Below are positions 1 to 8,267 of a stretch of DNA of 64,000 bases, piece by piece. A program made the position numbers and the translations under genes. Numbering within the stretch: the first letter of the stretch is position 1; the number at the start of each line of letters is the position of its first letter. The notes beneath the pieces were generated by a model. The model was not told the origin of the DNA. It searched no databases and saw only the letters and a program-made list of their open reading frames with translations. Origin of the DNA: an uncultured Lachnospiraceae bacterium (lineage in GTDB: Bacteria > Bacillota > Clostridia > Lachnospirales > Lachnospiraceae); the NCBI GenBank assembly GCA_910586205.1, contig CAJUGD010000001.1, forward strand, positions 1-64,000. The letters are read 5' to 3'.

Positions 1-71
1 TTAAGATGACAGTAGAACAGCAGGATACCATTATTGAAGTTATTCGTCGGTGTTTTAAGGGGAGTTTCTAA
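1..71 (+). CDS. C-terminal end of a probable DegT/DnrJ-type sugar aminotransferase (partial)
   Basis: Only the last 22 codons are inside the window, read in the frame starting at base 3 and closed by TAA at 69-71. The tail reads KMTVEQQDTIIEVIRRCFKG plus two residues. A 'T-EEQ--I---I' helix at the extreme C-terminus is typical of PLP-dependent DegT/DnrJ/EryC1 aminotransferases, which make amino sugars. No PLP-site residue is visible, so this rests on a short match and on context: an LpxD-like N-acyltransferase, which would acylate an amino sugar, follows after 70 bp. Confidence 0.4.
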   Translation, partial: KMTVEQQDTIIEVIRRCFKGSF

Positions 72-141
72 CCAATAAGTAATATTTGTTTGTGGTTTAC
101 ACATATGATATGTTGCAGAACAAGCACAGAATGGAGGAAAT

Positions 142-1065
142 ATGAGTATAGGGCTAAATGAAATCTTATTATATTTTGACGATAAAAATATTAAGTATGA
201 ATTTACTGGCAATAGACACATTTATTTTTCTTCATTTTGTCCTCTGAATGAATTGAAAGGTGATTCCATTACATGGGTCCGGAATGCCGCAGATGTACCA
301 GTTGAGGCTATGAATAGTATGAATAATATTTTGCTGATTGCAGAGTTGGGATCAGAGGTAAAGGGTGCAGAATTTCCGATTCTCTATGTTGAAAATGTTC
401 ACCGGTCATTCTTTTTTGTGCTGGAAAAGTTTTTTTCGGAATGTGATCCTGTAAAAAGAAAAGCGAAAATAGAATTATCTGCAGTTGTGGATACAGCAGA
501 TATTGGAAAAGAGGTATATATTGGTCATCATACCTATATAGGACCTAAAGTTAAAATCGGAAATAATGTGATTATTTATCATAATGTAACTATAGATGGG
601 AATGTGAGCATTGGGAATGATACCGTAATTGAATCAGGAGTATCTATTGGTGGAGACGGTACCGGATTTTATAAAGATGACAATGGAAATTTAATCCATG
701 TTCCACACTATGGAGGCATTATAATTGGGTCAAATGTATGGATTGGGTCAAATAGTGTAATTATCCGGGGATGTTTAGGAGATACGATTATTGGTGATGG
801 TACTAAAATATCTGATTTGTGCTGTATCAGTCATAATGATTCGATTGGCCGGAATACAGAGATTACCTGTGGAACGTTTATTGCAGGAAGCTCTGCAGTT
901 GGGGAAAACGTCTGGATTGCTCCTGGTACAGTTATCAATAATTCTGCACATATTGGCAATGGAAGCTATGTAGGAATCGGAAGCGTAGTATTGTCAAAGG
1001 TAAAGCCGAATACAAAGGTGTTTGGATATCCAGCGGTAAAATATAAGTTTGATGGATTCGATTAA
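142..1065 (+). CDS. LpxD-like hexapeptide-repeat acyltransferase, probably a sugar N-acyltransferase
   Basis: A protein of 307 residues. Residues ~1-105 form an N-terminal alpha/beta region like that of LpxD. From ~110 onward there are many isoleucine-rich hexapeptide repeats (for example IGKEVYIGHHTYIGPKVKIG) that build a left-handed beta helix, broken by a GGDGTGFYKDDNG loop near residue 170 as in LpxD. LpxD and LpxA relatives move acyl groups from acyl-ACP to amino sugars. No lipid A gene is visible and the organism looks Gram-positive, so a role in lipid A is unlikely. With an ACP encoded 2.5 kb downstream and a probable aminotransferase just upstream, I infer that it N-acylates a nucleotide-linked amino sugar, perhaps with the acyl group made by the 1732-8989 module. 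The start has a good ribosome site (ATGGAGGAAAT). Confidence 0.75.
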   Translation: MSIGLNEILLYFDDKNIKYEFTGNRHIYFSSFCPLNELKGDSITWVRNAADVPVEAMNSMNNILLIAELGSEVKGAEFPILYVENVHRSFFFVLEKFFSECDPVKRKAKIELSAVVDTADIGKEVYIGHHTYIGPKVKIGNNVIIYHNVTIDGNVSIGNDTVIESGVSIGGDGTGFYKDDNGNLIHVPHYGGIIIGSNVWIGSNSVIIRGCLGDTIIGDGTKISDLCCISHNDSIGRNTEITCGTFIAGSSAVGENVWIAPGTVINNSAHIGNGSYVGIGSVVLSKVKPNTKVFGYPAVKYKFDGFD

Positions 1066-1189
1066 AATAACTATATGGTGATGAAGATTTCTTTAACGAA
1101 TAGTTAAAAATGATAATGAGGAGGATACAAACCAAAGTAAATGGATAGGGAAAGAATGTATCATACACTTAGACTATGTTTTATTTTTA

Positions 1190-1735
1190 ATGGGGGGGCG
1201 GGCCGAATATTTAAGAAAGCGTCAGGTTTTTGCTTCAATGGGGAAAAGCTGCGATTTTATGCCGAGAAAGGTTCCGTTGTACCCCAATCTGATTAAAATC
1301 GGCAACCATGTAAATATCTCAACAAATGTATCATTTGTTACCCATGATGTGATTCATATGATTGTGAATAGTGATGCATTACAAACCACGAAAAAAGCTA
1401 TAAGAAACTATAAATTCAGAGAAGCGATTGGATGTATTGAAGTAGGAAATCATGTCTTCATCAGCACAGGATGTATTATTCTATATGATGTAAAAATAGG
1501 GGATAATGTAATCATAACTGCTGGCAGTGTGGTGACAAAAGATATCCCTTCTAATTCGGTTGTGAGAGGGAATCCGGCCAAAGTGGTTTGCAGCTTTCAG
1601 GATTTTCTGCTTATGAAGGCCTCTAATGATCACTATCCAAAAGATATGAATCATAAAATGGGAAATAATATTGATAAGAATCTATATGACTGGCTCTGGA
1701 AAGATTTCTATGAAAGGAGGGATCCTCAGTCATGA
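1190..1735 (+). CDS. CatB/WbbJ-type hexapeptide acetyltransferase; N-terminus split by a G7 tract
   Basis: This 181-residue reading frame has the usual features of the xenobiotic/sugar O-acetyltransferase group: THDVIH near residue 52 with the catalytic-type His, hexapeptide repeats, and a closing VVRGNPAKVV motif. The ATG at 1190 sits in front of a run of seven G (1192-1198) and lacks a Shine-Dalgarno site. The other frame, from ATG 1141 or better ATG 1156 (AGGGAAAG just upstream), encodes MYHTLRLCFIFNGG, the kind of extension expected ahead of RAEYLRKR. One G fewer would join the two frames into a single protein. The gene is therefore a slippage-prone or frameshifted acetyltransferase, or a shortened one. 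It overlaps the fkbH-like start by 4 bp (ATGA), so it is probably in the same operon. Confidence 0.7.
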   Translation: MGGRAEYLRKRQVFASMGKSCDFMPRKVPLYPNLIKIGNHVNISTNVSFVTHDVIHMIVNSDALQTTKKAIRNYKFREAIGCIEVGNHVFISTGCIILYDVKIGDNVIITAGSVVTKDIPSNSVVRGNPAKVVCSFQDFLLMKASNDHYPKDMNHKMGNNIDKNLYDWLWKDFYERRDPQS

Positions 1736-3510
1736 AACAATTAGATTATCCTTTTGACTGCAGTTATCTTTTATCAAAGAAAAAGAAACTAAAAGAGGAA
1801 CTGCTGTCAGATGGAACTTTGAGAACAGAGAAAAGGATTGCCGTCCTGGGTGGTTATACAACCAGTAATATTCTTTTGATGCTTGAGCTGTTTCTTCTAA
1901 ATCAGGGTATTGCGCCGGTTTTTTATGAATCTGAATTTGACCAGTACTATCAGGATGCAATGTTTCCTAATGCAGCTCTGGAAAAATTTAAGCCAGACAT
2001 TATTTATATTTGTACTTCAAACCGGAATGTTTTACATTATCCGGAATTAACGGACGAGAAGAACACTGTAGAACAGCTGCTTCATGAAGAATACTATAAA
2101 TTTTCCGGCATGTGGGAGAGGCTGGCAAAGGTATATCATTGTCCTGTGATTCAAAACAATATGGAGATGCCGTTTTACCGACTTATGGGAAATAAAGAGT
2201 TTTCGGACATTCATGGGAAGGTGAATTTTTTGACCCGGCTTAATATGATGTTTTGCGAATATGCTCAAACACACAAAAACTTTTACCTATGTGATGTTAA
2301 TTATATTTCAGCAGATTATGGACTAAAGGATTGGTCAGATCCGTTTTATTGGTATATGTATAAATATGCTGTTAATATTAATGCGATTCCGTATCTTTCT
2401 TTTAATGTGGCAAATATAATTAAGTCCATATTTGGAAAAAATAAAAAAGGCTTTGTGTTGGATCTGGATAACACGCTATGGGGAGGAGTAATCGGTGAAG
2501 ATGGGGTTGACCACATTGCCCTTGGGCCGGAGGACTCTAAAGGCCAGGCATATTTAGAATTTCAGAGATATTTAAAAGAACATAAACAACTTGGCTTGAT
2601 ACTCAATATAAATTCGAAAAATGATGAGGAAAATGCTAAGAAAGGTTTGGAGCATCCGGATAGTGAATTAAAACCGGATGATTTTATTGTCATAAAAGCA
2701 AATTGGGAACCAAAGGATAGAAATTTTAAACAGATTGCCGAAGAATTAAACCTTCTTCCGGAAAGCCTGATTTTTGTAGATGATAATCCGGCAGAACGTC
2801 ATATCGTAACAGAACAATTAAAAGGGGTTTCAGCGCCAGAACTAAACCAGGTACGCCACTTTATTCAGATCCTTGACCGCAGTGGATTTTTTGAAGCAAC
2901 AACACTTTCGGCGGATGATTCTATCCGAAATGAAATGTATAAAGAAAATATCAGGAGGCAGGAACTTAAGGCAGAGTTTTCTGATTACCATGAGTATCTC
3001 CTGAATCTCGAAATGAAGGCAGAAATTAAACCATTTGAGTCGGTTTATATGGCCAGAATATCACAGCTTACGAACAAAAGCAATCAATTTAATTTAACCA
3101 CAAAGCGATATACCCAATCAGAGATAGAAGCTGTAGCTGCCCGGGACAATTATATTACCATTTATGGTAAATTGACAGACCGTTTTGGAGACAATGGAGT
3201 TGTATCTGTGGTGATCGGTCGGATTGATAATTGTGTATGTCACATTGACCTGTGGATTATGAGCTGCCGTGTTCTTAAAAGAGATTTGGAATTTGCCATG
3301 ATGGATCGATTGGTCAGACAGTGCCAGAAAAAGGGAATCAAAAAAATTGCAGGCTATTATTATCCCACTGAGAAGAATAGAATGGTAAAGGATTTTTATG
3401 GTCTTCAGGGATTTGAGAAAATAGAAGAAGATAGTCAGGGAAATACAATATGGAATTATACGATTCCTGAGGAATATAAAAATAAGCAGGATGTAATTCA
3501 TGTTCAATAG
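1732..3510 (+). CDS. FkbH-like HAD enzyme, D-glyceryl-ACP synthase type
   Basis: A protein of 592 residues with the three parts of FkbH proteins. The N-terminal ~220 residues resemble an SGNH/flavodoxin-like fold. A HAD domain opens with KGFVLDLDNTLWGGVIGEDG, whose DLDNT (D244, D246) is the HAD nucleophile motif. A GNAT-like C-terminal part contains MSCRVLKRDLE with Cys512 in the conserved SCR position. Characterised FkbH enzymes take 1,3-bisphosphoglycerate, drop the phosphate, and load D-glycerate as a thioester on an acyl carrier protein for polyketides and tetronates. Here no polyketide synthase is present; an ACP follows after 20 bp. The length fits the large FkbH group. It overlaps the preceding acetyltransferase by 4 bp. 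The exact acyl group made is inferred. Confidence 0.85.
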   Translation: MKQLDYPFDCSYLLSKKKKLKEELLSDGTLRTEKRIAVLGGYTTSNILLMLELFLLNQGIAPVFYESEFDQYYQDAMFPNAALEKFKPDIIYICTSNRNVLHYPELTDEKNTVEQLLHEEYYKFSGMWERLAKVYHCPVIQNNMEMPFYRLMGNKEFSDIHGKVNFLTRLNMMFCEYAQTHKNFYLCDVNYISADYGLKDWSDPFYWYMYKYAVNINAIPYLSFNVANIIKSIFGKNKKGFVLDLDNTLWGGVIGEDGVDHIALGPEDSKGQAYLEFQRYLKEHKQLGLILNINSKNDEENAKKGLEHPDSELKPDDFIVIKANWEPKDRNFKQIAEELNLLPESLIFVDDNPAERHIVTEQLKGVSAPELNQVRHFIQILDRSGFFEATTLSADDSIRNEMYKENIRRQELKAEFSDYHEYLLNLEMKAEIKPFESVYMARISQLTNKSNQFNLTTKRYTQSEIEAVAARDNYITIYGKLTDRFGDNGVVSVVIGRIDNCVCHIDLWIMSCRVLKRDLEFAMMDRLVRQCQKKGIKKIAGYYYPTEKNRMVKDFYGLQGFEKIEEDSQGNTIWNYTIPEEYKNKQDVIHVQ

Positions 3511-3530
3511 CAACGGGAGGATAAACCATT

Positions 3531-3779
3531 ATGAGAGAAAATATTTATGAAAAACTAGGCGGAATTTTTCGGGATGTATTTAACGATGAAAGCATAATAA
3601 TAAGTGATTCCACAAGCTCAAAGGATATAGCTGGCTGGGATTCTCTTGAACATGCAAATCTAATTGCATCTATAGAACGGGAATTTGGAATTGAATTTGA
3701 TTTTGATGAAATAAACAAATTGAAAAATATAGGAGAAATGGTAAACATTATTACAAACAAGCTGGGTAAAAAGGATTGA
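3531..3779 (+). CDS. acyl carrier protein
   Basis: An acidic helical protein of 82 residues with the phosphopantetheine attachment motif GWDSLEHANLI, Ser38 being the carrier serine. Length and motif match stand-alone ACPs that work with FkbH enzymes. It most likely accepts the glyceryl group from the upstream enzyme. No phosphopantetheinyl transferase is nearby, so the housekeeping one would have to activate it. It follows the fkbH-like gene by 20 bp with a GGGAGGA ribosome site and precedes the lipoyl protein by 5 bp. Confidence 0.9.
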   Translation: MRENIYEKLGGIFRDVFNDESIIISDSTSSKDIAGWDSLEHANLIASIEREFGIEFDFDEINKLKNIGEMVNIITNKLGKKD

Positions 3780-3784
3780 TTTTA

Positions 3785-4162
3785 ATGGAAAATATCAAGT
3801 TTACAAGAAATCACATGTGGATTAGAGAGAAGGAAGATTTGCTGGTAATCGGCATAAGTGATTATGCCCAGATGAAATTAAAAAGCATTATGTTTGTAAC
3901 ATTGCCTGAAATCGGAGAAAATCTTGTTCAAAACGAAAGATTTGGAGACATTGAGAGCATTAAAACCGTCACAGATTTGATCGCGCCTTTGGCTGGAAAG
4001 GTAATGGAAATAAATGAAAAGGTGGCAGATATTCCAGAACAGATGAATGAATCTCCCTATGAAAGCTGGCTGATTAAAATTTCTCCCAATGATTTCAATG
4101 ATTTTTATAGTTCGGATTTCATGTCAGAAGAAAATTATAAGGAATACATAAAATCTCTATGA
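3785..4162 (+). CDS. GcvH-like lipoyl carrier protein
   Basis: A 125-residue member of the glycine cleavage H family: KFTRNHMWI at the N-terminus, GISDYAQMKL, then ESIKTVTDLIAPLAGKV with Lys60 in the lipoylation position and NESPYESWLIKI near the C-terminus. No gcvT or gcvP lies in the window. Its partners here are a dihydrolipoamide dehydrogenase and a lipoate ligase, so a job outside glycine cleavage is likely, either carrying an acyl group as a lipoyl thioester or moving electrons. GcvH-like proteins outside glycine cleavage are known (LbpA in sulfur oxidation, GcvH-L with sirtuins). A TTG at 3776 is in frame, but ATG 3785 is chosen because AAGGA lies 9 bp before it. The stop overlaps the next start by 4 bp. 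Confidence 0.85.
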   Translation: MENIKFTRNHMWIREKEDLLVIGISDYAQMKLKSIMFVTLPEIGENLVQNERFGDIESIKTVTDLIAPLAGKVMEINEKVADIPEQMNESPYESWLIKISPNDFNDFYSSDFMSEENYKEYIKSL

Positions 4163-5445
4163 TATATAATTTGGCAGTTATTGGCGGCGGACCGGCAGGT
4201 TATTCGGCTGCATTGGAAGCCATTCGATATGGATTAACCGTGATTCTTTTTGAAAAAGACTTAATTGGGGGGACATGCCTGAACAGAGGATGTGTGCCGA
4301 CAAAGTCTTTAATCCATGCAGCAACCATATATGCTGATTTTAAGAAAGCTGATAGATACGGAATACATGCTGATCAGGTAAAATGCGATTATTCTGAAGT
4401 AATAAAAAGAAATCAGCAGATTATCAAACAGTTGCGGGATGGTTTGGAAACTCAAATGAAGGATAACGGAATCCGGATCATGTATGGTGAAGCCCGGCTG
4501 ATTAAAAGAAATCAGATTTCATGTAACGGTGAAACATTTGAGGCTGAAAATGTTTTAATATCAACAGGATCCTCTGCAGGTAATTTATTTCATGATATAA
4601 GTATTTCCACGGACGAAATGTTGGAACGAAACAAGCTTCCTGCATCTTTGAAGATTATTGGAGGCGGTGTTATTTCTATAGAGTTTGCGTCCATTTTCAA
4701 TAAGCTTGGTATTCCGGTAACTATATGCATTCGGGGAGAGCATATACTTCGCACATGGGATACAGACATTCGGGTTGGAATTACACAAAATCTTAAGAAG
4801 CATGGGATCCGAATCAAAACAAAATGCCAGACGGAAGAATTGGCTAAAAAAGATGCAGATGTAATTCTTTGTGCAACTGGCAGAGAGCGGGTAACAGATG
4901 GGGTCTCAAGAGAATATGTTGATTTTGGAGAAAACGGCGGAATCCTTACAGACAGTATGGGAAGAACAAAAACAAAAGGGATCTATGCTGCTGGTGATGT
5001 AACGGAATCAGGGACAATGCTTGCACATGTTGCGATGGAACAGGGAAAATGTGTTGTAAGAGATATTGCTGGAGATATAAGGGACAATCCATTGGCGGTT
5101 GTAAAGTGCATTTATATGGAACCTGAAGTCGCTTCCATCGGACTCATAAAGGCCGATAATATTGGAATTGGGATCAGAACCATAAAACAGGGAATGTATT
5201 CAAACGCCAGGACGTTGATTGAAACCGAAGAACGTGGATTTATAAAGCTAATTGCAGCAGAGAATAATATCTTGATTGGAGCGCAGCTTATGTGCAACAG
5301 GGCAAGTGATATTGCATCAGAATTAGCTTTTGCCATCAACCAAAAACTAAAAGTGCAGGAATTATTAAAGAATGTACGCCCTCATCCGAGTTATAGCGAG
5401 GCAATAACTGAAGCTGTGGAAAGGTATATGGCAAAGTACAGGTGA
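4159..5445 (+). CDS. dihydrolipoamide dehydrogenase-like flavoprotein disulfide reductase
   Basis: A protein of 428 residues. It opens with an FAD-binding GGGPAGYSAALEA motif. The redox disulfide GGTCLNRGCVPTK (Cys40, Cys45) follows. A second dinucleotide-binding GGGVISIEFASIF lies near 172, then IYAAGDVT near 280. HPSYSEAITE at the C-terminus contains the His409/Glu414 pair of the E3 family active site. It is slightly shorter than usual (about 460-470). It should exchange electrons between NAD(H) and the lipoyl arm of the preceding H-like protein. It overlaps both neighbours by 4 bp (ATGA in front, GTGA behind), which indicates translational coupling. No 2-oxoacid dehydrogenase or glycine cleavage gene accompanies it. 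Confidence 0.88.
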   Translation: MIYNLAVIGGGPAGYSAALEAIRYGLTVILFEKDLIGGTCLNRGCVPTKSLIHAATIYADFKKADRYGIHADQVKCDYSEVIKRNQQIIKQLRDGLETQMKDNGIRIMYGEARLIKRNQISCNGETFEAENVLISTGSSAGNLFHDISISTDEMLERNKLPASLKIIGGGVISIEFASIFNKLGIPVTICIRGEHILRTWDTDIRVGITQNLKKHGIRIKTKCQTEELAKKDADVILCATGRERVTDGVSREYVDFGENGGILTDSMGRTKTKGIYAAGDVTESGTMLAHVAMEQGKCVVRDIAGDIRDNPLAVVKCIYMEPEVASIGLIKADNIGIGIRTIKQGMYSNARTLIETEERGFIKLIAAENNILIGAQLMCNRASDIASELAFAINQKLKVQELLKNVRPHPSYSEAITEAVERYMAKYR

Positions 5446-6149
5446 CAGTATTATATATTATTTCAGACAGCAATAATCCATACCATAATCTTGCGATAGA
5501 ACGGCAATTATTGCATTTAGCATCTGATGACAATGCGCTTTTGTATTTATGGCAAAATGATAACACGATTGTTGTAGGAAAAAATCAGCATGTACAGTCA
5601 GAGATAAATGTTAGCCAATTTCTGCAAGCAGGCGGACACATTGCCCGCAGATATTCAGGCGGAGGCACTGTATATCATGATATGGGGAATCTCTGCTATT
5701 CTTTTATCTGTTCTGAAAAGAACATTGAAAAATTCAGATATTATAAATGGATTCCAGAGGTTTTAAAATCATTCAGCCTTAATGTTGAATATAATGACCG
5801 GAATGATCTGCTGATAGAAGGAAGAAAATTCAGCGGAAATTCTGTTTATAATAACGGAACTACTATATGTCAGCATGGTACCTTTCTGGTTCATACGGAC
5901 TTTAAGCGGATGAGCCGTTTTTTGACACCTTCCTCAGAAAAATTAAACAGGAATTATGTTTCAAGTGTTTCAGCCCGGGTAATGAATCTTACCGAAAAAC
6001 AGCCTGGATTGACAGTTGAAATGTTAGCGGATGCTCTGATATTAAATTTTAATGGGGGTAAGCTAGAATATAACCTGGATTGTCCTGAAATGGTTCAATT
6101 AGAACGATTTTTTTCTTCTTCAGATTGGATCTATCAGGGAAAATCCTAA
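5442..6149 (+). CDS. lipoate-protein ligase A family protein
   Basis: A protein of 235 residues with the BPL/LplA fold signatures RRYSGGGTVYHDMGNLCYSF (residues ~68-87) and the lysine-bearing GRKFSGNSVYNNG, which activate lipoate or octanoate and attach it to a carrier lysine. It starts at GTG 5442, overlapping the dehydrogenase stop by 4 bp. At 235 residues it lacks the C-terminal accessory domain of full-length E. coli LplA (about 337), like the small LplA and LipM/LipL relatives. Its position points to dedicated lipoylation of the GcvH-like protein encoded 1.3 kb upstream. Whether it uses free lipoate or works as an amidotransferase cannot be told. Confidence 0.85.
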   Translation: MTVLYIISDSNNPYHNLAIERQLLHLASDDNALLYLWQNDNTIVVGKNQHVQSEINVSQFLQAGGHIARRYSGGGTVYHDMGNLCYSFICSEKNIEKFRYYKWIPEVLKSFSLNVEYNDRNDLLIEGRKFSGNSVYNNGTTICQHGTFLVHTDFKRMSRFLTPSSEKLNRNYVSSVSARVMNLTEKQPGLTVEMLADALILNFNGGKLEYNLDCPEMVQLERFFSSSDWIYQGKS

Positions 6150-6164
6150 AAATAAGAGGATTAT

Positions 6165-7106
6165 ATGAGAATATTAAGTCTTTCTGAATTTATTCCGGAA
6201 CAAATATGTGACATTATACGGTTCACTCAGTATCATGGGGATCGGAATATTAACCATTATTGTGGATATGTTTCGGATTTCATATCACAGGTCCGTTATG
6301 ACGATTCCATAGATGGCTGTGTATTTCCCAGGAGCTGCGATAGTACACGGATTATGAACCGATATCTTTCTGGTGTAGATAAATTCGTTTATCAAATACT
6401 TGTTCCGGCCAGACAGGATAATCTGGCTATAAATTTTTTTGCAAAAGGGATTGCGGATTATCAAAAAGCAATCGAAGGTTATTACCAACAAAGAATCGAC
6501 ATAATAGAACAGCGGATAGAATATATAAATACTCGGAATAAAGCAATCGAAAGACTTTATAGTTTTCTGGGAGACATTAGCTATTTCGGTTATATATCTG
6601 CCATTCATGATATTCTGAAAAAACCATTATTTGAACAAAAAATAGAAAATTGCCATATGGCGTCCAATCATGGAGGAAAGAAAGTGTACTTAACCGGAAG
6701 CTTTCTTTCTAATCTTGCCATTATCGATTTGATTGAAAAGTCAGGGATGCTTATTGTTGGGGACAACCTTCCGGAGTCTGGAAGAATCAAAAGTAATAAA
6801 GATTATAAACAGGAAGATGACATTTATGAATATATTGCAGAATGCATATTAAAAAGAAGAACCTCTCCCACACAAAATAACTTTCAATCGATTCTTCAAT
6901 CCGATTTGGATGAAATCAAAGCAAAAAATGCAAAGGGTGTTATCTTTGTCATTCAAAAATATTGTGAACCTTATCTCTATCTGTATTCTGTTTATAAAAA
7001 AATGTTAGAAGCCAACAATATCCCGTCCGTAGTTATCACGGTTTCTCATTCTGATGATATAGGGCGGGCTGAAATGATTCTGGAAACATTTGCTGATACA
7101 ATATAA
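6165..7106 (+). CDS. 2-hydroxyacyl-CoA dehydratase/benzoyl-CoA reductase-type subunit (smaller)
   Basis: A protein of 313 residues in the HgdB/HgdC-BcrB/C family. The first half carries the DGCVFPRSCDSTR motif with two cysteines, and the second half FVIQKYCEPYLYLYSVYKKMLEANNIPSVVI, the family's K-C-x-P block, which supplies another cysteine for the [4Fe-4S] cluster. It is shorter than most subunits (about 370-430). Together with the 382-residue partner that follows 12 bp later it should form the heterodimer that removes an alpha-hydroxyl group through a ketyl radical. Family members usually act on CoA thioesters; no CoA ligase or CoA transferase lies nearby, so a carrier-protein thioester is a plausible substrate here. 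Confidence 0.78.
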   Translation: MRILSLSEFIPEQICDIIRFTQYHGDRNINHYCGYVSDFISQVRYDDSIDGCVFPRSCDSTRIMNRYLSGVDKFVYQILVPARQDNLAINFFAKGIADYQKAIEGYYQQRIDIIEQRIEYINTRNKAIERLYSFLGDISYFGYISAIHDILKKPLFEQKIENCHMASNHGGKKVYLTGSFLSNLAIIDLIEKSGMLIVGDNLPESGRIKSNKDYKQEDDIYEYIAECILKRRTSPTQNNFQSILQSDLDEIKAKNAKGVIFVIQKYCEPYLYLYSVYKKMLEANNIPSVVITVSHSDDIGRAEMILETFADTI

Positions 7107-7118
7107 GGAAGATGCCAT

Positions 7119-8267
7119 ATGAAAAAAACAGCAGCGCAACTGCAAACTGCTCTTATGCGCGAATACTATACCTGGTTTTCAAAATATGCCAAGGGAAAAA
7201 GGCCAGAGAAAAAGGTCGCTTGGGTTACTGCCTTTACCCCGGTTGAAATATTGGAAGCTTTAGATATGCTTTATTATTATCCTGAAAGCTATGCAGCAGT
7301 GATAGCAGCCAGCGAAAAGGAGCAGGACTTGTTAAATGAGAGTGAGCGTCAATACTTATCAAGAGACTGCTGTTCCTATTCCTGCTGTATAGAAGGATGT
7401 CTGCAATTAGAAAACGGGCCGAGAGGGATACTTCCAGTGCCGGATATTCTTATTGCAACCAACAATCAATGCAATACGCTTCCAAACTGGTGGAACATTC
7501 TGGCGGAACGGTATCAGGTACCCTTGATTGTAATAGATTATCCAGGAGATATCATGGATCAGGAAAGCGCCTTTGATTACGTTGATAAACAACATAAGAA
7601 ACTAATAAAGGATTTAGAGACACTAACAGGAAAGACTATGGACTATGACAAATTGCGCAATATGATTGCTAACAGCCAGAATAGTGTTTCAGCATGGAAC
7701 AGCGTAATTTCATGCCTGCCGGTTTATGAAATTTCACCTACAGATTTGTTTGATGGTATTTCATTTTTAATCACATCAAGATGTAAAGAGGCAACGGCAG
7801 AACTGTACCGTCTCATGTATGAGAAATTAAAGGAAAAGCCTGCTGCTGCAAAGGATCAGATACCGGTTTTTTGGCTGGGATATCCTTTATGGTATCATCC
7901 ACAAAGATATTTACAGGAAGTGTTAACAGGTTACAGAATAGCCGGCTCAAATTACATAACATGGTGGAGTATAGATTATTTTGGCAATGATAGCTTTGAA
8001 AGGCTTTTTCATGCATATAATTATACATTTTTGAATCTGTCACAGGAAAACAGAAATAAGCGTTTAGAAGCATTTATATCTGAATCTGGGGCTGTATGTG
8101 CCATTACACTTCACAACAAAAGCTGTAAATGCGATTTTGTATCAGCTAAAAACATATCTATTCCGCAGGTTGAGATTGAAATTGATATGATAGATCGTCA
8201 ATTCCTTGACATCAGTAAGGTAAAAAAACAGATGGATATTCAAAAGGATGTCTTATGCAGCATATAG
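7119..8267 (+). CDS. 2-hydroxyacyl-CoA dehydratase/benzoyl-CoA reductase-type subunit (larger)
   Basis: A protein of 382 residues. It has the family opening KKVAWVTAFTPVEILEALDMLYYYPESYAA, followed by a cysteine-rich SRDCCSYSCCIEGC segment near residue 90 that can ligate the [4Fe-4S] cluster, and the C-terminal IPQVEIEIDMIDRQ block typical of HgdB-like proteins. Length fits the family. It is sandwiched between the smaller subunit (12 bp upstream) and the activator gene (13-bp overlap), the usual dehydratase order apart from the activator being last. Substrate unknown; glyceryl thioester is suggested by the FkbH/ACP genes in the same operon. Confidence 0.82.
   Translation: MKKTAAQLQTALMREYYTWFSKYAKGKRPEKKVAWVTAFTPVEILEALDMLYYYPESYAAVIAASEKEQDLLNESERQYLSRDCCSYSCCIEGCLQLENGPRGILPVPDILIATNNQCNTLPNWWNILAERYQVPLIVIDYPGDIMDQESAFDYVDKQHKKLIKDLETLTGKTMDYDKLRNMIANSQNSVSAWNSVISCLPVYEISPTDLFDGISFLITSRCKEATAELYRLMYEKLKEKPAAAKDQIPVFWLGYPLWYHPQRYLQEVLTGYRIAGSNYITWWSIDYFGNDSFERLFHAYNYTFLNLSQENRNKRLEAFISESGAVCAITLHNKSCKCDFVSAKNISIPQVEIEIDMIDRQFLDISKVKKQMDIQKDVLCSI

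Noticed and set aside
142..1065. Lipid A enzyme LpxD
   Set aside because: Fold is similar, but no other lipid A gene is present and the gene set is Gram-positive; treated as a sugar N-acyltransferase.
3785..5445. Glycine cleavage system
   Set aside because: Only the H-like and E3-like proteins occur; gcvT and gcvP are missing and the neighbours are FkbH and dehydratase genes.
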